From NCBI RefSeq assembly GCF_003628145.1, contig NZ_RBZV01000003.1, positions 1-64,000 of the forward strand: a stretch of 64,000 nucleotides of DNA, given 5' to 3'. A program made the translations under genes and the position numbers. This document shows positions 36,565 to 45,886 of this stretch, piece by piece. Source of the stretch: Trinickia fusca (lineage in GTDB: Bacteria; Pseudomonadota; Gammaproteobacteria; Burkholderiales; Burkholderiaceae). The notes below the pieces were generated by a model. It was not told the DNA's origin and made no database searches. It worked only from the letters and a program-made list of their open reading frames with translations. The stretch's first letter is position 1. Each line of letters starts with the position of its first letter.

Positions 36565-36594
36565 TTGACATCCGACATGAGCAGCATGCATGAT
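36565..36594 (+). promoter_or_regulatory. Candidate sigma-70 promoter for the Thr-rich leader
   Basis: A perfect TTGACA (36565-36570) is followed after 18 bp by CATGAT (36589-36594, four of six matches to TATAAT). The expected start point is close to 36601, which is the ATG of the Thr-rich mini-ORF. Confidence 0.4.
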
Positions 36595-36600
36595 GCAGCC

Positions 36601-36663
36601 ATGAATTTCACCGCTCGCCCCCTTTCGACGACAACCGTCACGACCGCCTTCGGCGGGCCGTGA
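36601..36663 (+). CDS. Putative Thr-rich leader peptide (20 residues)
   Basis: ATG 36601 to TGA 36661-36663 encodes a 20-residue peptide with six Thr, five of them in the run STTTVTT (ACG ACA ACC, then ACG ACC). In-frame ATGs at 36577 and 36586 are alternatives. No Shine-Dalgarno is present, but the ATG coincides with the predicted transcription start, so leaderless translation is possible. It ends 48 bp before an intrinsic terminator that precedes a gene, as in amino-acid attenuators such as thrL. It is not proven to be translated and could be a chance ORF. Confidence 0.35.
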   Translation: MNFTARPLSTTTVTTAFGGP

Positions 36664-36711
36664 CGTCGGTGTTTGCGAGCAGCGCGATACAACGCATTTC
36701 ATCGATGACCC

Positions 36712-36743
36712 AAGGCCCCGCCGGTAACGGACGGGGCCTTTTG
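36712..36743 (+). terminator. Intrinsic terminator / possible attenuator upstream of the hydrolase gene
   Basis: AAGGCCCCG (36712-36720) - 11 nt - CGGGGCCTT (36732-36740), then TTGTTT. Its 5' arm (CCCGCCG, 36717-36723) can instead pair with CGGCGGG (36651-36657) at the end of the Thr-rich mini-ORF, giving a competing antiterminator-like stem. It may alternatively just end the flavin reductase transcript. Confidence 0.85.
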
Positions 36744-36784
36744 TTTGCCCGCGTCACGCCCGGCACACTCAAGAAGGAGAAGCC

Positions 36785-37315
36785 ATGCAAGCGGCAAACG
36801 GCGCGCAACGCGCCCTGTTGATCGTCGACATGCAAGTCGGCCTGTTTCACGGCCCCGAACGGCCCTACGAAGGCGAGCGCGTACTCGAGCGCATCGTCGA
36901 ATTGATCCGCCGGGCACGCGAAGCGCGCGCCCCCGTCTATGCCGCCCGGCATACCGGCCCGCCGGGCTCGCCGATCGCACCGGGCAGCGCGCTCACGCAA
37001 CTGCTGCCTCAGCTTCATGTCGATGCGGCGTTCGACAAGACCCGCCCCAACTGCTTTCACGACACGCCGCTCGCGCAATGGCTCGGCGACGCAGGGATCG
37101 GCGAAGTCGTCATCGTCGGCATGAAGACGCAATACTGCGTCGACGCGACCTGCCGCGCCGCGGGCGATCTCGGCTATCGCGCGCATCTCGTGACCGACGC
37201 GCACACGTGCATGGACACGCCTGCCTTGCCGGCGCGCGCGATCATCGACCATCACAACGCGACGTTGGACGGCGCATTCGCGACGCTCACGAGCACGGCC
37301 GCGTGCCGGTTCTGA
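36785..37315 (+). CDS. Isochorismatase-fold cysteine hydrolase
   Basis: 176 residues; AAGGAG precedes ATG 36785. Catalytic triad of the family is visible: Asp in LLIVDMQVGL, Lys in AAFDKTRPNCF, and Cys in GMKTQYCVDATCRAAG. Members hydrolyse amides or ureas (nicotinamide, N-carbamoyl compounds, biuret) or isochorismate, so the substrate cannot be inferred. A strong terminator 41 bp upstream, together with a Thr-rich mini-ORF, suggests attenuation of this gene. Confidence 0.88.
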   Translation: MQAANGAQRALLIVDMQVGLFHGPERPYEGERVLERIVELIRRAREARAPVYAARHTGPPGSPIAPGSALTQLLPQLHVDAAFDKTRPNCFHDTPLAQWLGDAGIGEVVIVGMKTQYCVDATCRAAGDLGYRAHLVTDAHTCMDTPALPARAIIDHHNATLDGAFATLTSTAACRF

Positions 37316-37340
37316 GCGCAGCCCGCGGCCGGGGCGCGCA

Positions 37341-37952
37341 TCACCAGACGCGATACACACGCCCCGTCTGCACGCCGTCGATGCTGCGCTGATACGCGAG
37401 TGCCACGCGTGCGGCCGGCACCGACTCGAAGCCCGGGAAGTAAGGGCCGAACACGCCCTCGGACTCGGTCAGCAGCGTCGGGTTGACCGAGTTGATGCGC
37501 ACGCCGCGCGCGAGCTCCGTCGCGGCCGCGCGCACGAAGCCGTCGATCGCCGCGTTGACCGCGGTCGCGTTGGCGCCATAAAGAATCGGCTCTTCGCCGA
37601 CGATGCCGCTCGTCAGCGTGATCGAGCCGCCGTCGTTCAAATACGCCTGCCCCACGAGCGCAAGACGCACCTGCCCGAGCAGCTTGCTCTGCAGGCCGAC
37701 CTCGAACTGCGCGCTCGTCATCTCGCCGAGCGCGCCGAAGTGCAGCTCGCCCGTCGTCGACACGAGCGCATCGATACGGCCAACGCGCTCGAACAGCGCG
37801 GCCACGCTGCGCTCGTCGGCGATGTCGACTTGCAAATCGCCGCCGCGCCGCCCCACCCGGATCACCTCATGACCGACGGCCGTCAGCCGCTCGGCCACCG
37901 CCGTCCCCACCGTGCCCGTGGCACCGACCACCAGTACCTTCTTCGTCTTCAT
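37341..37952 (-). CDS. Short-chain dehydrogenase-like protein lacking the YxxxK catalytic pair
   Basis: 203 residues from ATG 37952, with GGAG upstream. The Rossmann motif GATGTVG is near residues 12-18, and SSG is replaced by LTSGIVGE. Where most SDRs have YxxxK this protein reads YGANA followed by TAVNAAIDGF, so the active-site Lys is missing; this pattern is seen in a group of small SDR-like proteins. It probably still binds NAD(P)H. It is divergent from the LysR gene at 38059, which likely regulates it (inference). Confidence 0.85.
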   Translation of the reverse strand: MKTKKVLVVGATGTVGTAVAERLTAVGHEVIRVGRRGGDLQVDIADERSVAALFERVGRIDALVSTTGELHFGALGEMTSAQFEVGLQSKLLGQVRLALVGQAYLNDGGSITLTSGIVGEEPILYGANATAVNAAIDGFVRAAATELARGVRINSVNPTLLTESEGVFGPYFPGFESVPAARVALAYQRSIDGVQTGRVYRVW

Positions 37953-38058
37953 GTTCCGCTCCACGCATTCGTTTTACAGGTGCCCATTCTCGAACGAACG
38001 CATACAGCGATAAACGGCACTATCATTCGAGCTTTGCTAACTCACGGTTCGGAATGGC

Positions 38059-38991
38059 ATGGACAAGCTGCGCTCGATGGAAGTGTTCGTCGCCGTCGTC
38101 GACACGGGCAACTTCAGCGCGGCAGCCGACGCGCTCGAGATGTCGTCGGTGATGGTCGGCAAGTACGTGCGGCATCTCGAAGAGCGCCTCGATACACGGC
38201 TTATCCATCGCACGACGCGCAAGCAAGGCCTGACCGAAGCCGGCGCCGCGTTCTACGAAAACTGCAAGGCGGCGCTCGAGCAAGTACGCGCCGCAGAACA
38301 ATCGGTGCAGGCGCTCAATACGGTGCCACAGGGCACGCTGCGCGTGAGCGCGCCCGTCACGCTCGGCACGTCGGTCGTCGCACCGCTCGTGGCCGACTAT
38401 CTGGCGCAGTATCCGCACGTGAAGGTCGAGCTCGTACTCAACAATGCACTCGTCGATCTGATCGCGGACGGCTACGACGTTGCATTTCGCATCGGCGAGA
38501 ACGTCGATCCAGACCTCGTCGCCAAGCCACTGCCGCCCTATCGCATGACGATCTGCGCGGCACCGGGCTACCTGCGCGAGCACGGTACGCCGCGCTCGCC
38601 GACCGATCTCGCCCAACATCGCTGCCTCGGCCATACGGTCTGGAACCATCGTACGGCCTGGCGACTGCGCGATGACGAAGCGGAATTCGTGTGGCCCGTG
38701 AACGGCCGCTTCCTGTCCAACGACGGTCACGCGCTGCGGGCGGCCGCGGTGGGTGGCGCCGGGCTGCTGCTGCAACCGGAAGTGCTCGTGGCAGAAGACC
38801 TCGCTTGCGGGCGGCTCGTACGCGTGCTCGAGGAATTCGCCCCAGTGCCGCGCCCCGTCTATCTCGTCTATCTGCCCGATGCACGGCCGCGTCCCAAGGT
38901 GAGGACGTTCGTCGACTACCTCGAGACCCGGCTCGCAACCGGCCATACCACGCCGGCCAGCGCGCCGAAGATGGGCCGCAAGCGACGCTGA
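38059..38991 (+). CDS. LysR-family transcriptional regulator (divergent from SDR)
   Basis: 310 residues. Winged helix-turn-helix at residues 1-60 (MEVFVAVVDTGNFSAAADAL, then the SSVMVGKYVRHLEERL recognition region and IHRTTRKQGLTEAG). Substrate-binding domain from about 90 (GTLRVSAPVTLGTSVVAPLV). The subgroup resembles LysR proteins next to small SDR or quinone reductase genes. It is divergent from the SDR with a 106-bp promoter region in between. The effector is unknown. Confidence 0.9.
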   Translation: MDKLRSMEVFVAVVDTGNFSAAADALEMSSVMVGKYVRHLEERLDTRLIHRTTRKQGLTEAGAAFYENCKAALEQVRAAEQSVQALNTVPQGTLRVSAPVTLGTSVVAPLVADYLAQYPHVKVELVLNNALVDLIADGYDVAFRIGENVDPDLVAKPLPPYRMTICAAPGYLREHGTPRSPTDLAQHRCLGHTVWNHRTAWRLRDDEAEFVWPVNGRFLSNDGHALRAAAVGGAGLLLQPEVLVAEDLACGRLVRVLEEFAPVPRPVYLVYLPDARPRPKVRTFVDYLETRLATGHTTPASAPKMGRKRR

Positions 38992-39020
38992 CGTCGCTAA
39001 CCCAAACGGCCGTAACTGTC

Positions 39021-39521
39021 CTAACGCGCCGCGCCGGCCGCGGCGGGCGTCAGCGTGACGGGCACGCCCGAATCCTCTTTGAGCGTCTGCAGCACGATGT
39101 TCGAGCGGATGTCGATGACGCCCGGCGCCTTGTACAGCTTCGTCAGCACGAAGTCGGAGTAGTGCTTCAGGTTATGCGCGAGCACACGCAGGATGTAGTG
39201 GCTCTCGCCCGTCACGACGAACGCCCCCATCACTTCCGGCCATTCCCGTACGGCTTCGGCAAAACGCTCGTGCCAGTTCTCCTGGTCGTTGCGCATCGAT
39301 ACCTGCACGAACGCCTCGAGTTCGAAGCCGAGCGCTTCACGGTTCAGACACGCCCGATACCGCTCGATCACGCCCTGCTCCTCGAGCAGGCGCAAGCGGC
39401 GCAGGCACGCCGACGGCGACAACGAGATCCGTTCCGCCAGATCCAGATTACTGATGCGCCCCTCGTTCTGCAGCACAGTCAGAATGCGGCAATCGGTGGC
39501 GTCGAGTGAGATCGCATTCAT
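39021..39521 (-). CDS. kynR: Lrp/AsnC-family regulator, probable KynR
   Basis: 166 residues; AAAGGGG precedes ATG 39521. Helix-turn-helix at 1-60 ([39 protein letters not shown]) and RAM effector domain at about 70-150 ([19 protein letters not shown]). It is divergent from kynB-kynU-kynA, the same arrangement as Pseudomonas aeruginosa and Burkholderia KynR, which activates the kyn operon in response to kynurenine. The assignment rests on sequence class plus context. Confidence 0.88.
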   Translation of the reverse strand: MNAISLDATDCRILTVLQNEGRISNLDLAERISLSPSACLRRLRLLEEQGVIERYRACLNREALGFELEAFVQVSMRNDQENWHERFAEAVREWPEVMGAFVVTGESHYILRVLAHNLKHYSDFVLTKLYKAPGVIDIRSNIVLQTLKEDSGVPVTLTPAAAGAAR

Positions 39522-39653
39522 TTTTGGTCCCCTTTCTTCTCTTGTCTCGAATTATGTTCTAGTCGGGCTCGTTTTGGGCGACGATTTCGCAAGCACTTTG
39601 CACGGCAAGTTGCCTATCATCGAGCCATCGCCCCACAGAAGAGACGAGACGAC

Positions 39654-40298
39654 ATGGAGACGCTCTGGGACATCTCTCCCGCCATCGACACCGCCACGCC
39701 GGTCTGGCCCGGCGACACGCCCGTCACGATCGAGCGCGTCTGGCGGATGGAGGCCGGTTCGCCCGTGAACGTGGCGCGTGCCACGCTCTCGCCGCACACG
39801 GGCGCGCATGCCGATGCGCCGCTGCACTACGACGCGGGCGGCATGCCGATCGGCACCGTGCCGCTCGACGCGTACCTGGGCCGCTGCCGCGTGATCCACT
39901 GCATCGGCGCAGCGCCGCTCGTGATGCCCGAGCACGTGCGTGCCCATCTCGATGATGTGCCGCCGCGCGTGCTGTTGCGCACCTACGAGCGCGCCCCGCT
40001 CGAGCGCTGGGACAGCGCCTTTTGCGCCGTCGCGCCGCAAACACTCGATCTGCTCGCCGAGCATGGGGTCAAGCTGATCGGCATCGACACGCCGTCGCTC
40101 GACCCGCAGGACTCGAAGACGATGCAGGCGCATGGGCGTGTGCGCGCACACGGCATGGCGATCCTCGAAGGGCTCGTGCTCGATGCCGTCGCACCCGGCG
40201 ACTACGAGCTGATCGCGCTGCCGCTGAAGTTCGCGACGCTCGACGCCAGCCCGGTACGGGCGGTGTTGCGCGCGCTGCCCACCAGCATGGGCGCGTAA
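39654..40298 (+). CDS. kynB: Kynurenine formamidase
   Basis: 214 residues; hydrolyses N-formylkynurenine to kynurenine and formate, the second step of tryptophan degradation. Bacterial KynB-type metal-dependent cyclase fold: [19 protein letters not shown] at the start, then [16 protein letters not shown] with the metal-binding HxGxHxD motif, and [14 protein letters not shown] later. First gene of kynB-kynU-kynA, divergent from the kynR-like regulator across 132 bp. Confidence 0.95.
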   Translation: METLWDISPAIDTATPVWPGDTPVTIERVWRMEAGSPVNVARATLSPHTGAHADAPLHYDAGGMPIGTVPLDAYLGRCRVIHCIGAAPLVMPEHVRAHLDDVPPRVLLRTYERAPLERWDSAFCAVAPQTLDLLAEHGVKLIGIDTPSLDPQDSKTMQAHGRVRAHGMAILEGLVLDAVAPGDYELIALPLKFATLDASPVRAVLRALPTSMGA

Positions 40299-40406
40299 AG
40301 CCTGCCCGACGCGCATGACGCTGCGATTACCGCTGCGACGCCATGCTTGCCGTTCACCTGATTCGTTCCGTTCATCGACTTTCTTTCCGCGTCTATCGAC
40401 CCGACC

Positions 40407-41657
40407 ATGAAAACCCGTGACGAAGCACTCGCGCTCGACCGCGACGACCCGCTTGCCCCCTTACGTAACCGATTCGCGCTGGCCCCCGGTGTCATTTATC
40501 TGGATGGCAATTCGCTCGGCGTGCCGCCCGTGGCCGCCAGCGCCCGCGCCCAGGCCGTCATCGGCCAGGAATGGGGCGAAGGCCTGATCCGCAGCTGGAA
40601 TACGGCAGGCTGGTTCGCCCTGCCGCGCCGGCTCGGCGACAAGCTCGCACCGCTGATCGGCGCGGGCCGCGATGAAGTCGTCGTCACCGACACGATCTCG
40701 GTCAATCTGTTCAAGCTGTTGTCGGCCGCGCTGCGCATGATGGCCGAGCGCGATCCGCGCCGCCGCGTGATCGTCTCCGAGCGCGCGAACTTCCCGACTG
40801 ACCTGTACATCGCGCAAGGCCTCATCGAGCAGCTCGATCGCGGCTACACGCTGCGTCTCGTCGACGATCCGGCTGACCTGCCGGACGCCATCGACGACGA
40901 AACCGCCGTCGCGATGATCACGCACGTGAATTACCGCACGGGCTACATGCACGACATGGCGTCGCTCACGCATCTGATCCATCAGGCGGGCGCGCTCGCG
41001 CTGTGGGATCTCGCACATTCGGCCGGCGCGGTGCCCGTCGATCTGAACGGCGTCGGCGCCGATTTCGCGGTGGGCTGCACGTACAAGTATCTGAACGGCG
41101 GCCCCGGCTCGCCCGCGTTCGCATGGGTCGCCAAGCGTCACCAGAACACGCTCGCCCAGCCGCTCTCGGGTTGGTGGGGACACCGCAAGCCGTTCGCGAT
41201 GGACCCGCGCTATGCGCCCGACGAAGGCATCGGCCGCTTTCTGTGCGGCACGCAGCCGATCGTGTCGATGTCGCTCGTCGAAGCGGGGCTCGACGTGTTT
41301 CTCGAGACCGACATGGCCGCGATCCGCCGCAAGTCGCTCGCGCTGACCGACCGCTTCATTGAGCTCGTCGAGGCGCGCTGCGCAGGCCACGCGCTGACGC
41401 TCGTCACGCCGCGCGCGCATGCGCAGCGTGGCTCGCATGCCAGCTTCGAGCATCCGCACGGCTACGAGATCATGCAGGCGCTCATCGCACGCGGCGTGAT
41501 CGGCGATTATCGCGAACCGCATGTGCTGCGCTTCGGCTTCACTCCGCTGTACACGCGTTTCGTCGATGTGTGGGACGCGGTGGAGACACTGCGCGACATA
41601 CTCGATACCGAAGCCTGGCGGGCCCCCGAGTTCGCGGCCCGTCATTCGGTGACCTAA
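40407..41657 (+). CDS. kynU: Kynureninase
   Basis: 416 residues; PLP enzyme cleaving kynurenine to anthranilate and alanine. [11 protein letters not shown] is near the N-terminus, the PLP-binding Lys is in [17 protein letters not shown], and [14 protein letters not shown] carries the conserved Asp. GWWGHRKPF and the C-terminal [19 protein letters not shown] complete the pattern. It is 108 bp after kynB and 10 bp before kynA, so the three are one operon that yields anthranilate. Confidence 0.96.
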   Translation: MKTRDEALALDRDDPLAPLRNRFALAPGVIYLDGNSLGVPPVAASARAQAVIGQEWGEGLIRSWNTAGWFALPRRLGDKLAPLIGAGRDEVVVTDTISVNLFKLLSAALRMMAERDPRRRVIVSERANFPTDLYIAQGLIEQLDRGYTLRLVDDPADLPDAIDDETAVAMITHVNYRTGYMHDMASLTHLIHQAGALALWDLAHSAGAVPVDLNGVGADFAVGCTYKYLNGGPGSPAFAWVAKRHQNTLAQPLSGWWGHRKPFAMDPRYAPDEGIGRFLCGTQPIVSMSLVEAGLDVFLETDMAAIRRKSLALTDRFIELVEARCAGHALTLVTPRAHAQRGSHASFEHPHGYEIMQALIARGVIGDYREPHVLRFGFTPLYTRFVDVWDAVETLRDILDTEAWRAPEFAARHSVT

Positions 41658-41667
41658 GGATTTCGAC

Positions 41668-42609
41668 ATGACCGACCCTATGCAAGTACCCGAGCTGCCC
41701 GATACCGACGCGCCTTCCGCCAGCCCTACCGATGCCGCACGCGCGCAAGGCTGCCCGTTCGGGCACGGCAGCGGGGAGCCCACCCCGGGCGAAGGTTGGC
41801 ACGATGCGCAGCTCGACTTCTCGAAGTCGATGAGCTACGGCGATTACCTGTCGCTCACGCAGATCCTCGAGGCTCAGCATCCGCTCTCGCCCGATCACAA
41901 CGAGATGCTGTTCATCATCCAGCATCAGACGAGCGAGCTATGGATGAAGCTCGCCCTGTACGAACTGCGCGCAGCGCTCGAGTCCGTCCGGCGCGATCAG
42001 TTGCCGCCCGCGTTCAAGATGCTGGCGCGCGTCTCGCGCATTCTCGAACAGCTCGTGCAAGCGTGGAACGTGCTGGCCACGCTGACGCCGTCCGAGTACA
42101 CGGCCATGCGGCCGTACCTGGGCTCGTCCTCGGGATTCCAGTCGTATCAGTACCGTCAGATCGAGTTCATCCTCGGCAACAAGAACGAGCAGATGCTCAA
42201 GCCCCATGCGCATCGGCCCGATATCCTCGCACAAGTGCAGGCCGCGCTCGAAGCGCCGTCGTTCTACGATGAAGTCATTCGATTGCTCGCGCGGCGCGGC
42301 TTCGCGATCGCGCCCGAACGGCTCGAGCGCGACTGGTCGCAGCCGACCGTGCACGATGCGACCGTCGAAGCCGCCTGGCTCGAGGTCTACCGCAATCCGT
42401 CGCAGCATTGGGAGCTCTACGAGATGGCCGAGGAGCTCGTCGACCTCGAGGATGCGTTCCGCCAATGGCGCTTTCGTCACGTCACGACGGTCGAGCGCAT
42501 CATCGGCTACAAGCAGGGGACTGGGGGTACGAGCGGCGCGCCCTATCTGCGCAAGATGCTCGACGTCGTGTTGTTTCCCGAGTTGTGGCACGTGCGCACG
42601 GTGTTGTGA
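41668..42609 (+). CDS. kynA: Tryptophan 2,3-dioxygenase
   Basis: 313 residues; AAGGA precedes ATG 41668. Haem enzyme opening the indole ring of tryptophan to N-formylkynurenine. [23 protein letters not shown] (with the active-site His) and [18 protein letters not shown] are substrate-site blocks; the haem ligand His is in [20 protein letters not shown]. The first 45 residues are a Pro/Asp-rich extension common in Burkholderiaceae. Last gene of the kyn operon although it catalyses the first step. Confidence 0.96.
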   Translation: MTDPMQVPELPDTDAPSASPTDAARAQGCPFGHGSGEPTPGEGWHDAQLDFSKSMSYGDYLSLTQILEAQHPLSPDHNEMLFIIQHQTSELWMKLALYELRAALESVRRDQLPPAFKMLARVSRILEQLVQAWNVLATLTPSEYTAMRPYLGSSSGFQSYQYRQIEFILGNKNEQMLKPHAHRPDILAQVQAALEAPSFYDEVIRLLARRGFAIAPERLERDWSQPTVHDATVEAAWLEVYRNPSQHWELYEMAEELVDLEDAFRQWRFRHVTTVERIIGYKQGTGGTSGAPYLRKMLDVVLFPELWHVRTVL

Positions 42610-42644
42610 CGCACCTGACGTAAGGCCGGTACCGCGCACCAGCC

Positions 42645-43559
42645 TTATGCTGCGGGCAGGTGCCGCCTCGCTTCACGCGCCTGCCCGAGCAGCCACAGGC
42701 GAAACGCGGCCACGTCGGGCCGCTCTGCCTTCGCGGACGGGTAGATGAGCCAGTAGCTGTAATCGTTGGCGATCGCGAGATCGAACGGCTGCACGAGCAA
42801 GCCGCTGCGCAAGTCGTCGGCCGCCAGCATCAAGCGGCCCAGCGCGACGCCCTGCCCTTGCACGGCGGCTTGCAGCGCAAGCGCCGCATCGTCGAACGCA
42901 AGCCCCGTCTTCCCGTCGAGCCCAGGCACGCCCGCCTGCTCGCTCCATGTCTTCCAGCCGTGCTTCGGCGTATCGTGCAGCAAGCGCGCGTAACGCAGAT
43001 CATCGGGACAACGAAGTGCGGGCGGGCCAGCTGCAACCTGCGGTGCACACACCGGGCTCAGCATCTCGCGTGCGATCAATTCCGACTTCATGCCGGGCCA
43101 GCGGCCGATGCCCGAGCGGATCGCGACGTCGAACCGGTCGTCCATCCCGTTCCACAGCTCGGCCGAGCTCGTGAGCTTGAGCTCGATATCGGGATGTTGT
43201 GCCTGGAAGCCATGCAGCCGCGGCACGAGCCAGCGCGATGCGAAGGACGGCAGCGCGGTGATGCGCAGCGGCCCGTCCTCCTTTTCCCTCACGCGCATCG
43301 TGGCGCGCGCAAGCAAATCGAACGCAGGGGTGAGCTCCGCCAGATAGATGCGCCCCTTATCGGTCAGCGACAACGCGTGACCACGCCGCTCGAACAGGCG
43401 GAAGCCGAGCCAATCCTCGAGTTGACGGACTTGATGACTGATGGCGGCCTGCGTCACACACAATTCGGCGGCAGCCTGGGTGAAACTCAATTGACGCGCC
43501 GCGGCCTCGAAGGCTCGCAGCGCGCTAAGTGGAGGCAATCGGCGCATGCGCTCGATCAT
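42645..43559 (-). CDS. LysR-family transcriptional regulator (GcvA-like)
   Basis: 304 residues from ATG 43559; a second ATG at 43547 starts the conserved MRRLPPLSALRAFEAAARQL stretch and is equally possible. Helix-turn-helix TQAAAELCVTQAAISHQVRQ, then FRLFERRGHALSLTDKG. The effector domain begins near residue 95 and includes the GcvA-type FDVAIRSGIGRWPG. It is divergent from the LysE-type exporter at 43656, which it may regulate (inference). It converges on kynA with only 35 bp between. Confidence 0.9.
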   Translation of the reverse strand: MIERMRRLPPLSALRAFEAAARQLSFTQAAAELCVTQAAISHQVRQLEDWLGFRLFERRGHALSLTDKGRIYLAELTPAFDLLARATMRVREKEDGPLRITALPSFASRWLVPRLHGFQAQHPDIELKLTSSAELWNGMDDRFDVAIRSGIGRWPGMKSELIAREMLSPVCAPQVAAGPPALRCPDDLRYARLLHDTPKHGWKTWSEQAGVPGLDGKTGLAFDDAALALQAAVQGQGVALGRLMLAADDLRSGLLVQPFDLAIANDYSYWLIYPSAKAERPDVAAFRLWLLGQAREARRHLPAA

Positions 43560-43655
43560 CTCACGTTATCGAACCCATGAAAAATCTTCGTTTTGCTCAG
43601 GCATGCGGCACGGGTCTAATGACGCGAATCGTGACTTCGGTAAAGGGAGCGTTGC

Positions 43656-44258
43656 ATGATTCCGTTGCAGATGTGGGCACTCATCGTCGGCTTTTCCGTG
43701 CCGATGATCATCAGCCCCGGACCCGGCAACACAGTTCTGGCCGCGGTCGGCGGCAGGTTCGGCGTGCGCGGCGCGACACCGTTCTGGCTCGGCTTCGAAG
43801 CCGCCAATCTGTTCTGGTGTTTCGTGTATGGCCTCGGTCTGAGCCGACTGCTGCACAGCTATCCGTCGCTCGGCCACGCGCTCAAATGGGCCGGCATCCT
43901 CTATACGCTGTACCTGGCCTATGGCTTCTTCAAATCGGGGGCGCTGAAGGAAGGTGAAGATACGCGTCGGCTCAAGATGCTCGACGGCTTCGTGTCGGTC
44001 TCGCTGAACCCGAAAATTCATTCGATGATCTTCGTGCTGTTCTCGCAGTTTCTGAGCCCGGCACTGCCGCTCTACCAGCAGGTCATGCAGATTTCGATCG
44101 TGTTCACGATGCTGGGCTTCGCGTGCCACTTTCCGTGGATCTACGGCGGGCAAGTCGCCTTCAACCGCATCAAGAGCGAAAGGTCGATGCGCATTCAGGG
44201 GTATGCGTTCGGCGCTTGCATGATCGCCGTTGCGGCATTTCTCGCGTTCACGACCTGA
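43656..44258 (+). CDS. LysE/RhtB-family amino acid exporter
   Basis: 200 residues; AAAGGGAG precedes ATG 43656. Six predicted hydrophobic segments. The family signature at the N-terminus is VPMIISPGPGNTVLAAVGGRFG, followed by WLGFEAANLFWCFVYGLGLS and LKWAGILYTLYLAYGFFKSG, and NPKIHSMIFVLFSQF in the middle. Family members export lysine, threonine, homoserine lactones or similar small molecules through the cytoplasmic membrane; the substrate here is unknown. It is divergent from the GcvA-like LysR gene. Confidence 0.9.
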   Translation: MIPLQMWALIVGFSVPMIISPGPGNTVLAAVGGRFGVRGATPFWLGFEAANLFWCFVYGLGLSRLLHSYPSLGHALKWAGILYTLYLAYGFFKSGALKEGEDTRRLKMLDGFVSVSLNPKIHSMIFVLFSQFLSPALPLYQQVMQISIVFTMLGFACHFPWIYGGQVAFNRIKSERSMRIQGYAFGACMIAVAAFLAFTT

Positions 44259-44351
44259 GACGTCGGCCATCGACTTCAACATTGCGCCCGGCACCAGCGG
44301 CCGGGTCGCTGCCTGACTCGCAGCGGCGGCACCAAGTACTGGCATACCGAG

Positions 44352-44368
44352 ATGATATAACATATCAT
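44352..44368. promoter_or_regulatory. Candidate Zur operator upstream of zur
   Basis: ATGATAT - aac - ATATCAT is a perfect 7-bp inverted repeat (17 bp in all) 29 bp upstream of the zur start. Its AT-rich palindromic form fits Fur-family operators, suggesting zinc-dependent autorepression of the whole zur-znuACB operon. Confidence 0.65.
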
Positions 44369-44396
44369 TCTGACAACATCATTTCGGTTCGCTGCC

Positions 44397-44879
44397 ATGT
44401 CTGCCGCCGCTCATCACCATCCGCTTGCCGAGCGCCTTGCGCGCGCCGATACGTTCGCAGCCGAACACGGGCTCATGCTGACGCCGCTGCGCCGGCAGGT
44501 GTATGAGCTCGTCGCCGCCGCCGAGCGGCCCATCGGCGCTTACGACCTGCTGGCCGCGCTCGAGCCGCAGCGCGGCCGCGTGCCGCCCACCACCGTCTAT
44601 CGCGCGCTCGAGTTTCTCGTCGAGCACGGCTTCGTGCATCGCATCGAGTCGCGCAATGCATTCGTCGCCTGCTGCGAGATCGGCCGTCCACATCAAAGCC
44701 AGTTCCTGATCTGCGAAAAATGTGGCGACACGCTCGAAATTCCGGGCGAGGAGCTCGCCGAACGGCTCTCCGCCACGCCGCCCGCGCACGGTTTCGAAGT
44801 ACACAAGCAGGTCGTCGAGCTCAGCGGCCTGTGCGGTGATTGCAAGACCAAGCGTACCGGCGCCTCGCGCACGCGCTGA
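44397..44879 (+). CDS. zur: Zinc uptake regulator Zur (Fur family)
   Basis: 160 residues. The winged helix spans about 15-85 (LTPLRRQVYELVAAAERPIGA, then PPTTVYRALEFLVEHGFVHRIES). The dimerisation/metal domain has HQSQFLICEKCGDT and GLCGDCK, the two CXXC pairs of the structural zinc site. It starts the znu operon, 83 bp before znuA, and a 17-bp palindrome lies in its promoter. Zur rather than Fur is chosen from this context and from the CEKCG/CGDC pattern. Confidence 0.93.
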   Translation: MSAAAHHHPLAERLARADTFAAEHGLMLTPLRRQVYELVAAAERPIGAYDLLAALEPQRGRVPPTTVYRALEFLVEHGFVHRIESRNAFVACCEIGRPHQSQFLICEKCGDTLEIPGEELAERLSATPPAHGFEVHKQVVELSGLCGDCKTKRTGASRTR

Positions 44880-44962
44880 ACGCTACCCTCGTCCGCGGCG
44901 CCCGTCACTTCACTCAGCAACGAACTCAGCGACAAGCCGCCATTCAATTCCAAGGAGAACTC

Positions 44963-45886
44963 ATGAAAGCAGTCGATCTGCCGCAACCGGCGGCAAAGGC
45001 CAGGCACACGCTCGCATGGCGCTTGGCGGCCGCAGGGCTTACCGCGTTTGCTCTGGCCGGCGCCGCACTCGCGCAGGCGGCCACGGTAGGCATCGTCGCG
45101 GCCGAGAACTTCTACGGCGATGTCGCGCGTCAGCTCGGCGGCACGCACGTCAACGTCGAGAGCATTCTCAACAGTCCCGACCAAGACCCGCATTTGTTCG
45201 AGGCGAGCCCGAAGACGGCGCGCGCGTTGCAGCACGCGGACATCGTCGTCTACAACGGCGCCGATTACGATCCGTGGATGGACAAGCTGCTCGCGGTTGC
45301 GAAGAACGACAAGCGCAAGACGATCGTCGCGGCTGCGCTCGTCGGCAAGCATGCCGGCGACAACCCGCACCTGTGGTACGACCCGGCAACGATGCCCAAG
45401 GTCGCCCACGCGCTCACCGACGCGCTGAAGGCCGCCGATCCCGCACATAGTGCGGACTATGACGCGAACCTCGCCACGTTCGTCGCCTCGCTGAAGCCGA
45501 TCGACGCCAAGGTCGCGCAGTTGCACGCGCGCTATGCGGGCGTGCCGGTTACGGCCACTGAGCCCGTGTTCGGCTACATGGCCGACGCCATCGGTCTTGC
45601 TATGCGCAACGAGCGGTTTCAGCTGGCCGTCATGAACGATACGGAGCCGAGTGCCTCGGACATCGCGGCCTTCGAGCAGGATTTGCGCAAAAAGCAGGTC
45701 CGCGTGCTCATCTACAACAGCCAGGCGACCGAAGCCCTGACGCGGCGCATGCTCAAGCTCGCGCAGGATTCGCACGTCCCCACCGCGAGCGTCACCGAGA
45801 CGCAGCCGCCCGGCAAGACGTTTCAACAATGGATGCTGAGCCAGCTCGACGCGCTCGCGGCAGCGCTCGGCAACGCGAAGCAATGA
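44963..45886 (+). CDS. znuA: Zinc ABC transporter substrate-binding protein ZnuA
   Basis: 307 residues; AAGGAG precedes ATG 44963. N-terminal signal peptide (about 1-38, ending AQA). Cluster A-I periplasmic metal-binding protein: TVGIVAAENFYGDVARQLGG, then DPHLFEASP (first His ligand), NPHLWYDPATMP (second His), and the C-terminal Asp/Glu region. It lacks a long internal His-rich loop. The stop overlaps the znuC start (ATGA). Confidence 0.93.
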   Translation: MKAVDLPQPAAKARHTLAWRLAAAGLTAFALAGAALAQAATVGIVAAENFYGDVARQLGGTHVNVESILNSPDQDPHLFEASPKTARALQHADIVVYNGADYDPWMDKLLAVAKNDKRKTIVAAALVGKHAGDNPHLWYDPATMPKVAHALTDALKAADPAHSADYDANLATFVASLKPIDAKVAQLHARYAGVPVTATEPVFGYMADAIGLAMRNERFQLAVMNDTEPSASDIAAFEQDLRKKQVRVLIYNSQATEALTRRMLKLAQDSHVPTASVTETQPPGKTFQQWMLSQLDALAAALGNAKQ

